This document shows, piece after piece, positions 20,508 to 28,848 of a DNA stretch of 64,000 nucleotides. This DNA is from Atopobacter sp. AH10 (GTDB lineage Bacteria; Bacillota; Bacilli; Lactobacillales; Aerococcaceae): contig NZ_QXPZ01000015.1 in the NCBI RefSeq assembly GCF_003664595.1, positions 1 through 64,000 on the forward strand. Reading direction: 5' to 3'. A program made the position numbers and the translations under genes. Numbering within the stretch: position 1 is the first letter of the stretch; the number at the start of each line of letters is the position of its first letter. The notes beneath the pieces were generated by a model, which worked only from the letters and a program-made list of their open reading frames with translations, made no database searches and had not been told where the DNA came from.

Positions 20508-21497
20508 TTAGTCTTCTCCATCAAATTTTTCATTGAAGAGCGGGCTAACAGACTTATCTTCATGAATCCGGAAGATAGCTTCAGCCAATAATTTAGCTAC
20601 GCTGACTTGACGGATCTTATCAATTTTCTTTTCTTCAGGAAGTTGAATAGAGTCAGTAACGATAACTTCTTTAATGACAGAATCTTGTAAACGTTGAATA
20701 GCTGGACCAGACAAGATTGGGTGAGTGCAGCAGACATAAACTTCTTTAGCACCGGCATCCACTAAGGCTTTAGCTGCCAAAGTAATCGTCCCAGCTGTGT
20801 CAATCATGTCGTCGATGATCACACAATATTTCCCATCGACATTACCGATAATATTCATCACTTCTGCCACATTGGCTCTAGGGCGACGTTTATCAATAAT
20901 GGCAATTGGTGCTTTCAAAAATTCTGCTAATTTGCGTGCACGAGTTACCCCACCATGGTCTGGAGAAACTACTACCACATCGCTGGCATTATTTTTGAAT
21001 GTCTCATGTTCTAAGAAGTAGTTTGCCAATAAAGGCGCTCCTAATAGGTGGTCAACAGGAATATCAAAGAAACCTTGAATTTGAGCCGCATGTAAGTCTA
21101 AAGTCAACACACGGTCAGCCCCCGCAACAGTGATCATATTAGCAACCAACTTAGAAGTGATCGGTTCTCTCGATTGAGCTTTACGGTCTTGACGAGCATA
21201 ACCATAATATGGAATCACTACATTGATCGTCTTAGCAGAAGCCCGACGTAAAGCATCGATCATGATCAACAATTCCATCAAGTTATCATTTACTGGTTGT
21301 GATGTAGATTGCAAAACATAAACATGACAGCCACGGATACTTTCTTCAATGTTGATCTTTACTTCACCATCACTAAATGTTTGGCTTGCCGCTTTGCCTA
21401 GTGGAATACCTAACGCTTCCGCCACCTTTTCTGCCAAAGGTTGGTTAGAACTTAAGGCAAATAGTTTAAATCTTGAATCTTTTATTTCGTGCACCAT
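20508..21497 (-). CDS. prs: Ribose-phosphate pyrophosphokinase
   Basis: Makes PRPP from ribose 5-phosphate and ATP for nucleotide, His and Trp synthesis. I start it at the ATG at 21497 (329 residues) because AGGAGG sits four bases upstream; a further in-frame ATG at 21515 would place that ribosome site inside the gene. It shows [16 protein letters not shown], the catalytic loop [10 protein letters not shown], the ribose-phosphate loop [10 protein letters not shown] and the regulatory-flag region. It follows glmU with a ~50-base gap, a conserved glmU-prs pairing. Confidence 0.96.
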   Translation of the reverse strand: MVHEIKDSRFKLFALSSNQPLAEKVAEALGIPLGKAASQTFSDGEVKINIEESIRGCHVYVLQSTSQPVNDNLMELLIMIDALRRASAKTINVVIPYYGYARQDRKAQSREPITSKLVANMITVAGADRVLTLDLHAAQIQGFFDIPVDHLLGAPLLANYFLEHETFKNNASDVVVVSPDHGGVTRARKLAEFLKAPIAIIDKRRPRANVAEVMNIIGNVDGKYCVIIDDMIDTAGTITLAAKALVDAGAKEVYVCCTHPILSGPAIQRLQDSVIKEVIVTDSIQLPEEKKIDKIRQVSVAKLLAEAIFRIHEDKSVSPLFNEKFDGED

Positions 21498-21563
21498 TAT
21501 TCCTCCTGATATCATATTTTTGCTGAAAACATTTGTGACACATCACATATCATTCTACCACGT

Positions 21564-22946
21564 TTATCTACGATGTGGCAGTTTTTTCGCATAGTTTTCT
21601 TTATTACTTTGACGATTTCTTGCGATAGCTAAGCCATCTGCTGGGACATCCTTGGTAATGACACTACCCGCAGCTGTAAAAGCCCCATCTCCAAGATTAA
21701 CTGGAGCCACTAATGACGTATCACAGCCAATAAAGCAATCATCCCCTACTGTTGTATGGAATTTATCTTTCCCATTATAGTTGACAAAAATAGTCCCACA
21801 ACCTACATTGACTCTCTCGCCAACTGTCGCATCCCCAATATAGGTTAAATGACCGACTTTGCTATCTTTCTTAATCGTTGCCTTTTTCACTTCAACAAAA
21901 TTACCAATATGGACATTTTCACCAATATCCGCTTGAGGACGTAAGCGACCAAATGGCCCAATATTTGACCCATCTGCCATACGTGCAGATTCAATAACAG
22001 ATTGTGTCACAGTAACCCCATTACCAATCGTCGCATCAATAAGTCTAGACCCCGATGTAATCGTACAATCTTCGCCAATAACCGTTTGGCCTTTAATAGT
22101 AACTTGCCCTTCAATCAGGGTATCAGCACCAATTTTTACTCCAGCATCAATAAAAGTAGTCGTTGGGTCAATCATGGTCACCCCATTCAGCATGTGTTCT
22201 TGATTGATCCGCTCTTGCATGAAACGTGTCGCCTTAGAGAGAGCTAGTCGATCATTAACGCCAAGCCCCTCACGAACATCCTCCATTGGATAGGCCGAAA
22301 CAACTTCGCCCCAAGACTTCAGAATGGCCACCACATCAGGAAGATAGTATTCGCCTTGAGCATTGTCATTCTTCACTTCTTCTAAAGCTTTGAACAAGGA
22401 TCGGTTATCAAAAACGTAAGTTCCAGAATTTACTTCTTTCACTAAACGTTCTTCATCCGTTGCATCTTTTTCTTCCACAATTTTTTGAACAGAACCCTCT
22501 TCATCACGAATAATTCTCCCATAACCTGTAGGATTTTCTTCCAAAGAAGTTAAAATCGTGGCTTTTGCTAGAGTTTCATCATGATGCGCCAATAAAGCTT
22601 TCAAGGTTTCCGGACGAATCAAAGGCGTATCGCCACAGATGACAATAGTTTTCCCCTCTTTATCCGCCAAAAGGTCTTTAGCCATCTTTACGGCATGGGC
22701 TGTCCCCAATTGTTCTTCTTGGAAGCAATAATCCGTGCGATCAGCTAATAAATCTTTGACAGCATCGCTACCATGTCCTACCACAGTAACCAAATGCGAT
22801 ACCCCGGCTTCTTCTAGGCTATCCATTACATGCAAAACCATTGCCTTACCGCAAACAGGATGTAAGACCTTATACAATTTGGACTTCATCCGAGTCCCCT
22901 TACCTGCTGCTAGCACAATTCCATACACGTCTTTTTCTTGCATCAC
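21564..22946 (-). CDS. glmU: Bifunctional GlmU: N-acetylglucosamine-1-phosphate uridyltransferase / glucosamine-1-phosphate acetyltransferase
   Basis: A 460-residue enzyme that makes UDP-GlcNAc, the precursor of peptidoglycan and of the polysaccharides encoded further right. The N-terminal nucleotidyltransferase domain has the LAAGKGTRMKS signature (~13-23). The C-terminal left-handed beta-helix (~250-440) shows hexapeptide repeats and the acetyltransferase residues around GHLTYIGDATVG and NYNGKDKFHTTVGD. Its start overlaps the purR stop by 4 bases, so purR-glmU are coupled. Confidence 0.96.
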   Translation of the reverse strand: MMQEKDVYGIVLAAGKGTRMKSKLYKVLHPVCGKAMVLHVMDSLEEAGVSHLVTVVGHGSDAVKDLLADRTDYCFQEEQLGTAHAVKMAKDLLADKEGKTIVICGDTPLIRPETLKALLAHHDETLAKATILTSLEENPTGYGRIIRDEEGSVQKIVEEKDATDEERLVKEVNSGTYVFDNRSLFKALEEVKNDNAQGEYYLPDVVAILKSWGEVVSAYPMEDVREGLGVNDRLALSKATRFMQERINQEHMLNGVTMIDPTTTFIDAGVKIGADTLIEGQVTIKGQTVIGEDCTITSGSRLIDATIGNGVTVTQSVIESARMADGSNIGPFGRLRPQADIGENVHIGNFVEVKKATIKKDSKVGHLTYIGDATVGERVNVGCGTIFVNYNGKDKFHTTVGDDCFIGCDTSLVAPVNLGDGAFTAAGSVITKDVPADGLAIARNRQSNKENYAKKLPHRR

Positions 22947-23785
22947 TCACTCAACCCTTCTGCTTTATAGTGGTCAAAGAAGGAACCTAAAGTTGTCTGA
23001 ACCCTTTTTTCTTGCTCATCTAAGTCAGTGATGCGCACGATAGATTCAATTTGCCCCAACTGCTTTTCATCTGGTCGATGTAATTCACAGAGAACACAAT
23101 TCCCCACAACCTTAGCTCCAAATTCTTCTGCCAAGATTTGCATCCCCTGCATGGTTCCTCCTCCATTTAAAAAGTCATCGATGATAATCACACGATCGCC
23201 TTTTTTCAAGGCTCGCTTCGTTACTTCCATCTTTTCAACACGGTTGGTTCGGTAAGATGGATAATTGATCGAGACAGTTGATCCTTCTGTAATCTTTGAT
23301 TCCCTCCGCACCATCACAAATGGGACAGACAAATATTGTGCCGTTGCTTCTGCAATCGGTATCCCTTTACTAGCTACGGTAACCACAGCAGTCACATTTT
23401 CTTTGGCATAACGCGAGGCAATCATCCGCCCAATCCTATTCAATACGGATGGCCTAGACAATAGATCCGTTAAGAAAATAAAGCCCCCTGTCAAAATGCG
23501 TTCAGGATTCGCAATGGCAGCTGCCAGATCTTCCCCCACTAACAAGGCATCGCTGGTCTTCATCATAGGGATAAATCGCACGCCACCAGTAGCGCCTGGA
23601 ACAGTTTCAATCAAACCAATTCCTCGATCCATAAAGGTTTTCTTTACAATCCCTAGATCCTCGCTAATAGAAGACTTAGCCGATTGATAGCGTTCCGTAA
23701 AAAAGCCAAGCGTAATTAATTCATGTGGATGATGAGCAAGATAGTATACCATGTCAACCAAACGTTCACTTCTCCGTGTTTTCAT
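22943..23785 (-). CDS. purR: Purine operon regulator PurR (Gram-positive PRTase-fold type)
   Basis: A 280-residue DNA-binding regulator with an N-terminal winged helix (MKTRRSERLVDMVYYL, 1-75) and a C-terminal phosphoribosyltransferase fold with the PRPP loop VIIIDDFLNGGGTM. In Bacillus it represses and in Lactococcus it activates pur genes via PurBox sequences, sensing PRPP. Two PurBox-like sequences lie upstream of its promoter, suggesting autoregulation or use of the same box for the purR-glmU-prs line. Confidence 0.95.
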   Translation of the reverse strand: MKTRRSERLVDMVYYLAHHPHELITLGFFTERYQSAKSSISEDLGIVKKTFMDRGIGLIETVPGATGGVRFIPMMKTSDALLVGEDLAAAIANPERILTGGFIFLTDLLSRPSVLNRIGRMIASRYAKENVTAVVTVASKGIPIAEATAQYLSVPFVMVRRESKITEGSTVSINYPSYRTNRVEKMEVTKRALKKGDRVIIIDDFLNGGGTMQGMQILAEEFGAKVVGNCVLCELHRPDEKQLGQIESIVRITDLDEQEKRVQTTLGSFFDHYKAEGLSE

Positions 23786-23810
23786 CGCTGGCCTCCTCTC
23801 TTTCTGCTTT

Positions 23811-23839
23811 ATTATACCGATAATCCTTCCTAAAGTGAA
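23811..23839 (-). promoter_or_regulatory. purR promoter
   Basis: On the minus strand, -35 TTCACT (23839-23834) and -10 TATAAT (23816-23811) are separated by 17 bases. Confidence 0.7.
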
Positions 23840-23852
23840 CTCATTCTCTCTT

Positions 23853-23908
23853 AAATGTTCGTTAAATGCATTAAATATCCAACAGATCCTATATGAATGT
23901 TCGGAGAA
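23853..23908 (-). promoter_or_regulatory. Two PurBox-like sites upstream of purR
   Basis: Minus strand TTCTCCGAACATT (23908-23896) contains the CCGAAC core of the PurBox consensus AWWWCCGAACWWT. A second copy, AACGAACATTT (23863-23853), has one core mismatch. They are in the same orientation, ~43 bases apart, just upstream of the -35. Confidence 0.55.
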
Positions 23909-23990
23909 ACTTTAGGCCAAGCTATTCGCAAACAAGTGCGCTCCCTCTAAGTTAGGGTTGACTAAGCCCAAAATTTTCCTGACCAAAAAA

Positions 23991-24020
23991 TAAAAACCCT
24001 CCTCACTAGGAGAAAGGCTT
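23991..24020 (-). terminator. Terminator after the metal ABC permease
   Basis: Minus strand GCCTTTCTC and GAGGAGGG pair (with G-U pairs) around CTAGT and are followed by TTTTTATTTTTT. Confidence 0.8.
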
Positions 24021-24029
24021 TTACTCGAT

Positions 24030-24851
24030 TTATTTTTTAAGAGAGAATCTGGCACGACTTTTCCGTAAAGTTATCGCTAAGACTAATAAAATAGCCAAAC
24101 AAATGGTGATGGTCGCTCCAGGAGGTGTATCAAAAGCATAAGAGGCAAATAAACCTAGATACATCCCCAAAACACCTGAAATCACTCCACTCACTACTGC
24201 TGTTTTAAAACTCGTTGCCAACTGCAAGGCAATAGCCCCTGGTAAGATAATCACCGCAGACACTAACAAAGCACCTGCAATTGGCATGATGACCGCAATA
24301 ACAGCTCCGATAGCTACAGTGAGCAAAGTAGACATCAAGCGCACCGGCAAGCCAGCTGTATGAGCAGTAGCCGCATCAAACATTAAAACATACAATGGTT
24401 TTCTGAAAATAGAAAATCCAATCAAGACAAGAAGCGTTAAAGCGGCCAATACAAGCAATTGTTCATTTGTAATCGCAATAATGGATCCAAATAGGAACTG
24501 GTTAATGGACATAGATGTCGTACTTTCTTGTAGGCGCATCAAGACCAGGGCAACCGCCATCCCCACTGACATCACAATAGCAATAGATACTTCTGAATAA
24601 CCCTTGAAGGAACGAGCTACTTCCTCTAATCCTATCGCTGTGAGCACGACTATCAATAGAGTAGTATAAGTTGGATTAAAGCCTAACAAAACACCTAAAG
24701 CAATCCCAATCAAAGACACGTGAGAAAGGGTATCCGCCAATAGGGATTGTTGACGAAGAATCAAGAATATCCCTAGTATTGGCGCCAAAATTCCCATTAA
24801 ACTTGCGGCGATGAAGGCTTTTTGCATGAAGCCATAGAAAAACACTTCCAA
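24030..24851 (-). CDS. Metal-type ABC transporter permease (ZnuB/MntB family)
   Basis: A 273-residue integral membrane protein with about eight hydrophobic helices, ABC-3 family. It has the conserved segments QQSLLADTLSHVSLIGIALG (N-terminal third) and AGALLVSAVIILPGAIALQLA. The start is TTG at 24851, supported by AGGAGG seven bases upstream; it overlaps the ATPase gene by 55 bases in another frame. It would take up Zn or Mn with the ATPase upstream. No lipoprotein metal-binding subunit is encoded next to it, so that component must be elsewhere. Confidence 0.9.
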   Translation of the reverse strand: MEVFFYGFMQKAFIAASLMGILAPILGIFLILRQQSLLADTLSHVSLIGIALGVLLGFNPTYTTLLIVVLTAIGLEEVARSFKGYSEVSIAIVMSVGMAVALVLMRLQESTTSMSINQFLFGSIIAITNEQLLVLAALTLLVLIGFSIFRKPLYVLMFDAATAHTAGLPVRLMSTLLTVAIGAVIAVIMPIAGALLVSAVIILPGAIALQLATSFKTAVVSGVISGVLGMYLGLFASYAFDTPPGATITICLAILLVLAITLRKSRARFSLKK

Positions 24852-25501
24852 GGCGAATCCTCCTTTCTTTCCAAATGAATATGTTGATCCCCATAAAGAA
24901 TTTCATCATCGTGGTGGGTCACCATTAAGACAGCCTTTTGATGGAGGCGGCAAGAGTGTTGCAATAAATTCAAAAATTTCTTCCGGGATTCTTTATCCAT
25001 ACCAGTCGTCGGTTCATCTAAAACAAAGACATCTGGATCAGACGCAAAAATCCGAGCTAAACAGATCCTCTGCTTTTGACCTCCAGACAAGTCCCCAATT
25101 TGACGATGGCGGAAGCTCCACATCCCTACTGACTCCAAGGCTTTCTGAACATGTTCGTCATCTTCTTTTGTTAAAGCTTTAAACCATTTCCCTTGTTGAA
25201 AACGACCTGAAGCCACCAATTCCTGCACCGTGCTAGGAAAACCACTATTAAAAGACGCTATCGTCTGAGGCAAATAGCCAATCGAAAGTTTCCGACCTTC
25301 TGTATTCTTTTTCGCCCAAGTTACCGTCCCCGTATCTGGTTCTAGTAAGCCAAGTATATTCTTCAATAAGGTTGATTTGGCCGCCCCATTTTCACCAGTT
25401 AAAATCGTCAAGTCTCCCGCATCCAAAGTGAAAGAAATATCTTCCAAGACACGTTCGTCATCATAGGAAAAAGCTAGATTTTTCACATCTAAATAGACCA
25501 C
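24797..25501 (-). CDS. Metal-type ABC transporter ATPase (ZnuC/MntA-like)
   Basis: A 234-residue ATPase with Walker A-like GENGAAKST (one Gly replaced by Ala), the signature LSGGQKQR, the Walker B VFVLDEPTTGMD, and the H-loop VTHHDDE. It belongs to the Zn/Mn importer subfamily by its pairing with the ABC-3 permease downstream. The Walker A reading GAAKST instead of GxGKST/GSGKST deserves note: the key Lys and Ser/Thr remain. No regulator site was recognised upstream, where a ~39-base tandem array sits instead. Confidence 0.9.
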   Translation of the reverse strand: MVYLDVKNLAFSYDDERVLEDISFTLDAGDLTILTGENGAAKSTLLKNILGLLEPDTGTVTWAKKNTEGRKLSIGYLPQTIASFNSGFPSTVQELVASGRFQQGKWFKALTKEDDEHVQKALESVGMWSFRHRQIGDLSGGQKQRICLARIFASDPDVFVLDEPTTGMDKESRKKFLNLLQHSCRLHQKAVLMVTHHDDEILYGDQHIHLERKEDSPWKCFSMASCKKPSSPQV

Positions 25502-25527
25502 CTTATCCCTCCTTCATTTCTTTTATT

Positions 25528-25665
25528 CCTGTCAATTCAATTATCCTTGCAACTTGCCTTGAAAATCCTGTCAATTCAACTACTCTTGCATCTCTCTTTG
25601 AAAATGCCTGTTACATCAATTATCCTTGCTTATCTCTTTTATGCCTGTCAATTCAACTTATTCAT
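25528..25665. repeat. Tandem array, 37-40-base units, veg-ABC gap
   Basis: CCTGTCAATTCAA-type starts occur at 25528, 25567, 25607 and 25644 (39, 40, 37), each followed by a TATCCTTGC word and an A/T-rich end (ttgaaaat). Between the array and the veg terminator (25666-25818) I see nothing recognisable. A promoter for the ABC genes must lie here but is not obvious. Confidence 0.82.
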
Positions 25666-25813
25666 AAGCGAAAAAGATTCTATCAAGAGGGCAGGCAATA
25701 GTTTTCTTATCTTGGCTTTTTCGCCAATTCTTTTAGTAAATAATAGCCGTTACGATTTACAGAAAGAATACCCCAATACCCCTCTTCCTGTCAAGCTATA
25801 ATCCTGCTTTTTG

Positions 25814-25846
25814 GCATGAAAAAAGACCGAGATAATTCGCGGTCTA
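25814..25846 (-). terminator. veg terminator
   Basis: Minus strand AGACCG-CGAATTATCT-CGGTCT then TTTTTT, ~70 bases past the veg stop. Confidence 0.85.
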
Positions 25847-25918
25847 GTCTTTCTAACTACTGTGGTCAGGTGATCGGTTATGGTTAGGTCATCCGTCCCA
25901 CTAGATCTCTAAAGGAGT

Positions 25919-26167
25919 TTAGAAGGACAATTCTTCATCTTCATAACTAAGCACGATTTCCTTGGTCAAAATATCTGTATAGCTATAAGAAATTCGATCA
26001 ATCGAGGATTCATTACCTAATTCAATAATAAACACAGATGGGTAAGTCTCGCATAACACGCCATTACTTTCCCGTACACGATTGCGTCCTAATTCAGCTG
26101 TAACTTTTAACGTTTTACCTAAATACTGGTCTAAAACCTGCTTAATCGCTCTAATATTTGATGCCAT
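25919..26167 (-). CDS. veg: Veg protein (biofilm-related, DUF1021)
   Basis: An 82-residue SH3/Sm-like protein, similar in length and pattern to Bacillus Veg (LGKTLKVTAELGRNR, GVLCETYPSVFIIEL, SYSYTDILTKEIVLSY). In Bacillus it stimulates biofilm matrix genes and is made in large amounts from a strong promoter. It lies close to rsmA as in other Firmicutes. It has its own terminator and is isolated by tandem arrays on both sides. Confidence 0.92.
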   Translation of the reverse strand: MASNIRAIKQVLDQYLGKTLKVTAELGRNRVRESNGVLCETYPSVFIIELGNESSIDRISYSYTDILTKEIVLSYEDEELSF

Positions 26168-26223
26168 ACTCTCACCTCATATAGCTATTATAACATAAAG
26201 TCAAGATTTTGTCATTCTTTCCA

Positions 26224-26398
26224 CCTTGCCAGTATGCGTCAACTCATTGGCGGCAAGTTTCAAGAAGTGACTTTTTCCCCTTGCCTGTATGTGTCAACGC
26301 ATTGTCGGTAATTTTCAAGAAGCGACTTTTTCCCCTTGCCTGTATGCGTCAACTCATTGGCGACAATTTTCAAGAAGCGTCTTTTTCCCCTTGCCAGC
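26224..26398. repeat. Tandem array, 55-base units, rsmA-veg gap
   Basis: CCTTGCC starts at 26224, 26279, 26334 and 26389, exactly 55 apart: three full units and a partial. The conserved unit contains TGCGTCAACTCATTGGCG and TTTTCAAGAAGCGACTTTTT. 26399-26497 has no visible feature. Confidence 0.92.
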
Positions 26399-26497
26399 TG
26401 TCAGCGCAAGGATTTTTCTGTTATCCCCTTAAGACAAAAAGGACTGGTCTAGCTTCCAGTCCCTTCTATGCTCCCCTTCAACTTATCCTACAACACT

Positions 26498-27394
26498 TTA
26501 ATCCTGTGCCTTTATTAACGGGCGTAAATCAGTTTTAGAACGAATCGCCTCATATAAACGAGCAAATTCTTGAATAGACAATTGCTCCGCCCGACTTTGT
26601 TCTGGTATTTGAGCTTCTTTTAGAGCTTGTTGTAAAGCAACTTTTACCATCTCAGCTTTGCCAAAAGCTTGCGTTAAGTTGTTCCATAGCGTCTTGCGCC
26701 GTTGAGTAAAGCATTGACGAACAATCCATTCAAAGGATTCGATAGAATCGACTGGCACTTTTAATTCTTTGCGGCGTTTTAAGACTAACACAGCAGAATC
26801 CACACGAGGTTGAGGATTAAACACAGTCTTAGGTACGGTAAAAGCTATTTCACTTTCACATACTAGATCAATGGCAATCGTCAAGGATCCATAGGCTTTG
26901 CTATGAGGCTGGGCGGTCATTCGTTGGGCGACTTCTTTTTGCATCATCAAAACAAAGCAATCTACCGGTAGGCCACTATCCAACAAATGCATAATGATCG
27001 GTGTTGTAATATAATATGGCAAATTGGCCACAACAGCTAAACGTTCCACCTGTTCTGGTAAATCATCTTTCAGATTGACTTCTAAAATATCTTGGTTAAT
27101 GACCTTTAGTTTTCCCTTATCTCCTAACTCTGTTTCAAGTAGCGGGATAAAGCGTTGGTCAATCTCAAAAGCAAATACCTCTTTTGCCTTATACAAGAGT
27201 TGCTCCGTCAAAGCCCCTATCCCTGGCCCAATTTCAATGACCGTTGTAGACTTATCAATTTTTCCAGCCTCTATCATCTTATCTAGGATATTCGTATCCA
27301 TCAAAAAATTTTGCCCCAAACTTTTTTTCGCATTGAGCCCATACTGTTTTAGCAATTCAGCTGTTCTCTTAGGCGAAGCGATAGCTTTTTCCAT
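26498..27394 (-). CDS. rsmA: 16S rRNA (adenine1518-N6/1519-N6)-dimethyltransferase RsmA/KsgA
   Basis: Dimethylates two adjacent adenines in the 3' hairpin of 16S rRNA during 30S maturation. Translation from the ATG at 27394 gives 298 residues starting MEKAIASPKRTAELLKQYG, matching the Bacillus N-terminus; the GTG at 27430 only adds a poor extension. SAM-binding motifs KSLGQNFLMD, VIEIGPGIGALTEQLL and the catalytic NLPYYITTPII are present, with the C-terminal helical domain complete. Confidence 0.95.
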   Translation of the reverse strand: MEKAIASPKRTAELLKQYGLNAKKSLGQNFLMDTNILDKMIEAGKIDKSTTVIEIGPGIGALTEQLLYKAKEVFAFEIDQRFIPLLETELGDKGKLKVINQDILEVNLKDDLPEQVERLAVVANLPYYITTPIIMHLLDSGLPVDCFVLMMQKEVAQRMTAQPHSKAYGSLTIAIDLVCESEIAFTVPKTVFNPQPRVDSAVLVLKRRKELKVPVDSIESFEWIVRQCFTQRRKTLWNNLTQAFGKAEMVKVALQQALKEAQIPEQSRAEQLSIQEFARLYEAIRSKTDLRPLIKAQD

Positions 27395-27523
27395 TAGGCT
27401 ATGTCGTCCCCTTTCCTTTAAACGATACACAATGATTTAAACTTCCCCATTCCCATCAATAGGCCTCACTCTTCTCCCTACACATAGTAAAGAGCGGATT
27501 CTATGGCTATTCACTCTAGTCGT

Positions 27524-28453
27524 TTATTTTTTCTCTTTCACAATATAAACTGGCCTTCTTTTTGTTTCAAGGAAAATTTTCCCAATATATTTCCCGATAA
27601 TTCCAAGGCAAAGCAATTGTAAGCCTGCAAAAAAGATGACAATCGCCACCAAAGAAGGCCAGCCTGCTGTAGGATCTCCATAAACCAAAGCTCTAAAGAC
27701 CACAAATAATAAGGCTAAACCCGATAGGCAACAAGACACTAAGCCTACAATCGAGGCGATATTCAAAGGCGCTTCAGAGAAATTCACAATCCCATCAATC
27801 GAATATTTCAAGAGGCTAAAGAAAGACCAACTCGTCTCCCCGGCTTGACGTTCCCTATTTTCAAAAGAAATATACTCGGTTTCGAATCCCACCCAAGAAA
27901 AAAGTCCCTTGGAGAAACGATTGTATTCACTTAATTCTAAAATAGCTTCCACCATCTGACGGGTCATCAAGCGAAAATCTCTCGCCCCATCTACCATCTT
28001 GGTCTCCGAAATAGTCGCAATCAAGCGATAGAAGAGACGGGCAAAAAAGCTTCGAATAGGCGGTTCTCCCTCACGATCCGCTCGTCGGGTTCCAACACAA
28101 TCGAGTTGCTTTTCCTCCATTAACTTTATCATTTCTGGCAACAATTCTGGTGGATCTTGCAAGTCAACATCCATTAAAGTCACTAAATCTCCCCTAGCTT
28201 CCTTGAGTCCGGCATAAATAGCCGCTTCTTTCCCAAAATTACGAGAAAAGGAAATATAATGTACGTTTGGAGCTTCACTAGATAAGGCTCTTAATAAATC
28301 TAATGTTTGATCTTTTGACCCATCATTCACGAAAATGTATTCCAAGTCTACAGGCAAGTGTTGGCGTATTTTCTCCATAGCCTCATAATACAAAGGTATA
28401 GACTCTTCTTCATTAAAACAGGGAACAATAACTGATAATAGGCGTCTCGACAT
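27524..28453 (-). CDS. Polyprenyl-phosphate glycosyltransferase (DPM1/GtrB/CsbB-like, GT2)
   Basis: A 309-residue enzyme with a GT-A domain (LSVIVPCFNEEESIPLYY, FVNDGSKDQT, the metal-binding LMDVDLQDPPE, RDFRLM) and two C-terminal transmembrane helices (~225-250 and ~260-290), the layout of undecaprenyl-phosphate glucosyltransferases. It would load a sugar onto undecaprenyl phosphate at the inner membrane face for later transfer to a wall polymer. A GT-C-like membrane protein is encoded ~2.2 kb away (30697-32370), a possible partner, though alsT lies between. Confidence 0.9.
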   Translation of the reverse strand: MSRRLLSVIVPCFNEEESIPLYYEAMEKIRQHLPVDLEYIFVNDGSKDQTLDLLRALSSEAPNVHYISFSRNFGKEAAIYAGLKEARGDLVTLMDVDLQDPPELLPEMIKLMEEKQLDCVGTRRADREGEPPIRSFFARLFYRLIATISETKMVDGARDFRLMTRQMVEAILELSEYNRFSKGLFSWVGFETEYISFENRERQAGETSWSFFSLLKYSIDGIVNFSEAPLNIASIVGLVSCCLSGLALLFVVFRALVYGDPTAGWPSLVAIVIFFAGLQLLCLGIIGKYIGKIFLETKRRPVYIVKEKK

Positions 28454-28510
28454 AAAAAACCTTCCTCATCCAAATTTTTACTCGCTAGTAGAATCTTTTC
28501 CATACTTACG

Positions 28511-28655
28511 CTTTGTAGCTAGCGCTAGTTCATTTTGCCATATATCGACAATTTGTAGCAAGCACTAGTTCATTTTGTTGTATACCGGCAATTTGTAGCA
28601 AGCGCTAGTCGCTACTGTATACCGGCAATTTGTAGCAAGCACCAGTGGCTACTAT
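28511..28655. repeat. Tandem array, ~40-base units, upstream of the GtrB-like gene
   Basis: TTTGTAGC starts at 28512, 28552, 28592 and 28629 (40, 40, 37). The unit holds AGCGCTAGTTCATTTTG and a TATACCGGCAA word. Between it and the alsT terminator (28656-28749) nothing is recognisable. Confidence 0.85.
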
Positions 28656-28743
28656 GAAAAGAGTCTTTAGACTAGCTTCTTTACTTTTTCTGCTAATTTT
28701 CCTTACCCATCCTAACCATTTTATTAAAAGCCGTCCGATTAAA

Positions 28744-28835
28744 CAAGACAAAAAAGGTGACGTTAGCCTAGTGCCGCTAAAGTTGATCATAAAGGATCAA
28801 CTTGTTGAAGCTAGCACAGGTCTCGTCACCTTTTG
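28744..28835 (-). terminator. Long multi-part hairpin/terminator downstream of alsT
   Basis: On the minus strand an outer stem AAAAGGTGACG/CGTCACCTTTT (28834-28824 with 28762-28752) encloses broken inner pairings (CCT/AGG, GTGC/GCAC) and a perfect apical hairpin AAGTTGATC-CTTTAT-GATCAACTT, then TTTTTTGTC. It is far longer (~85 bases) than a plain terminator. It may be a terminator built from, or invaded by, a small palindromic element. Confidence 0.7.
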
Positions 28836-28848
28836 TATTAAAAGTCTA

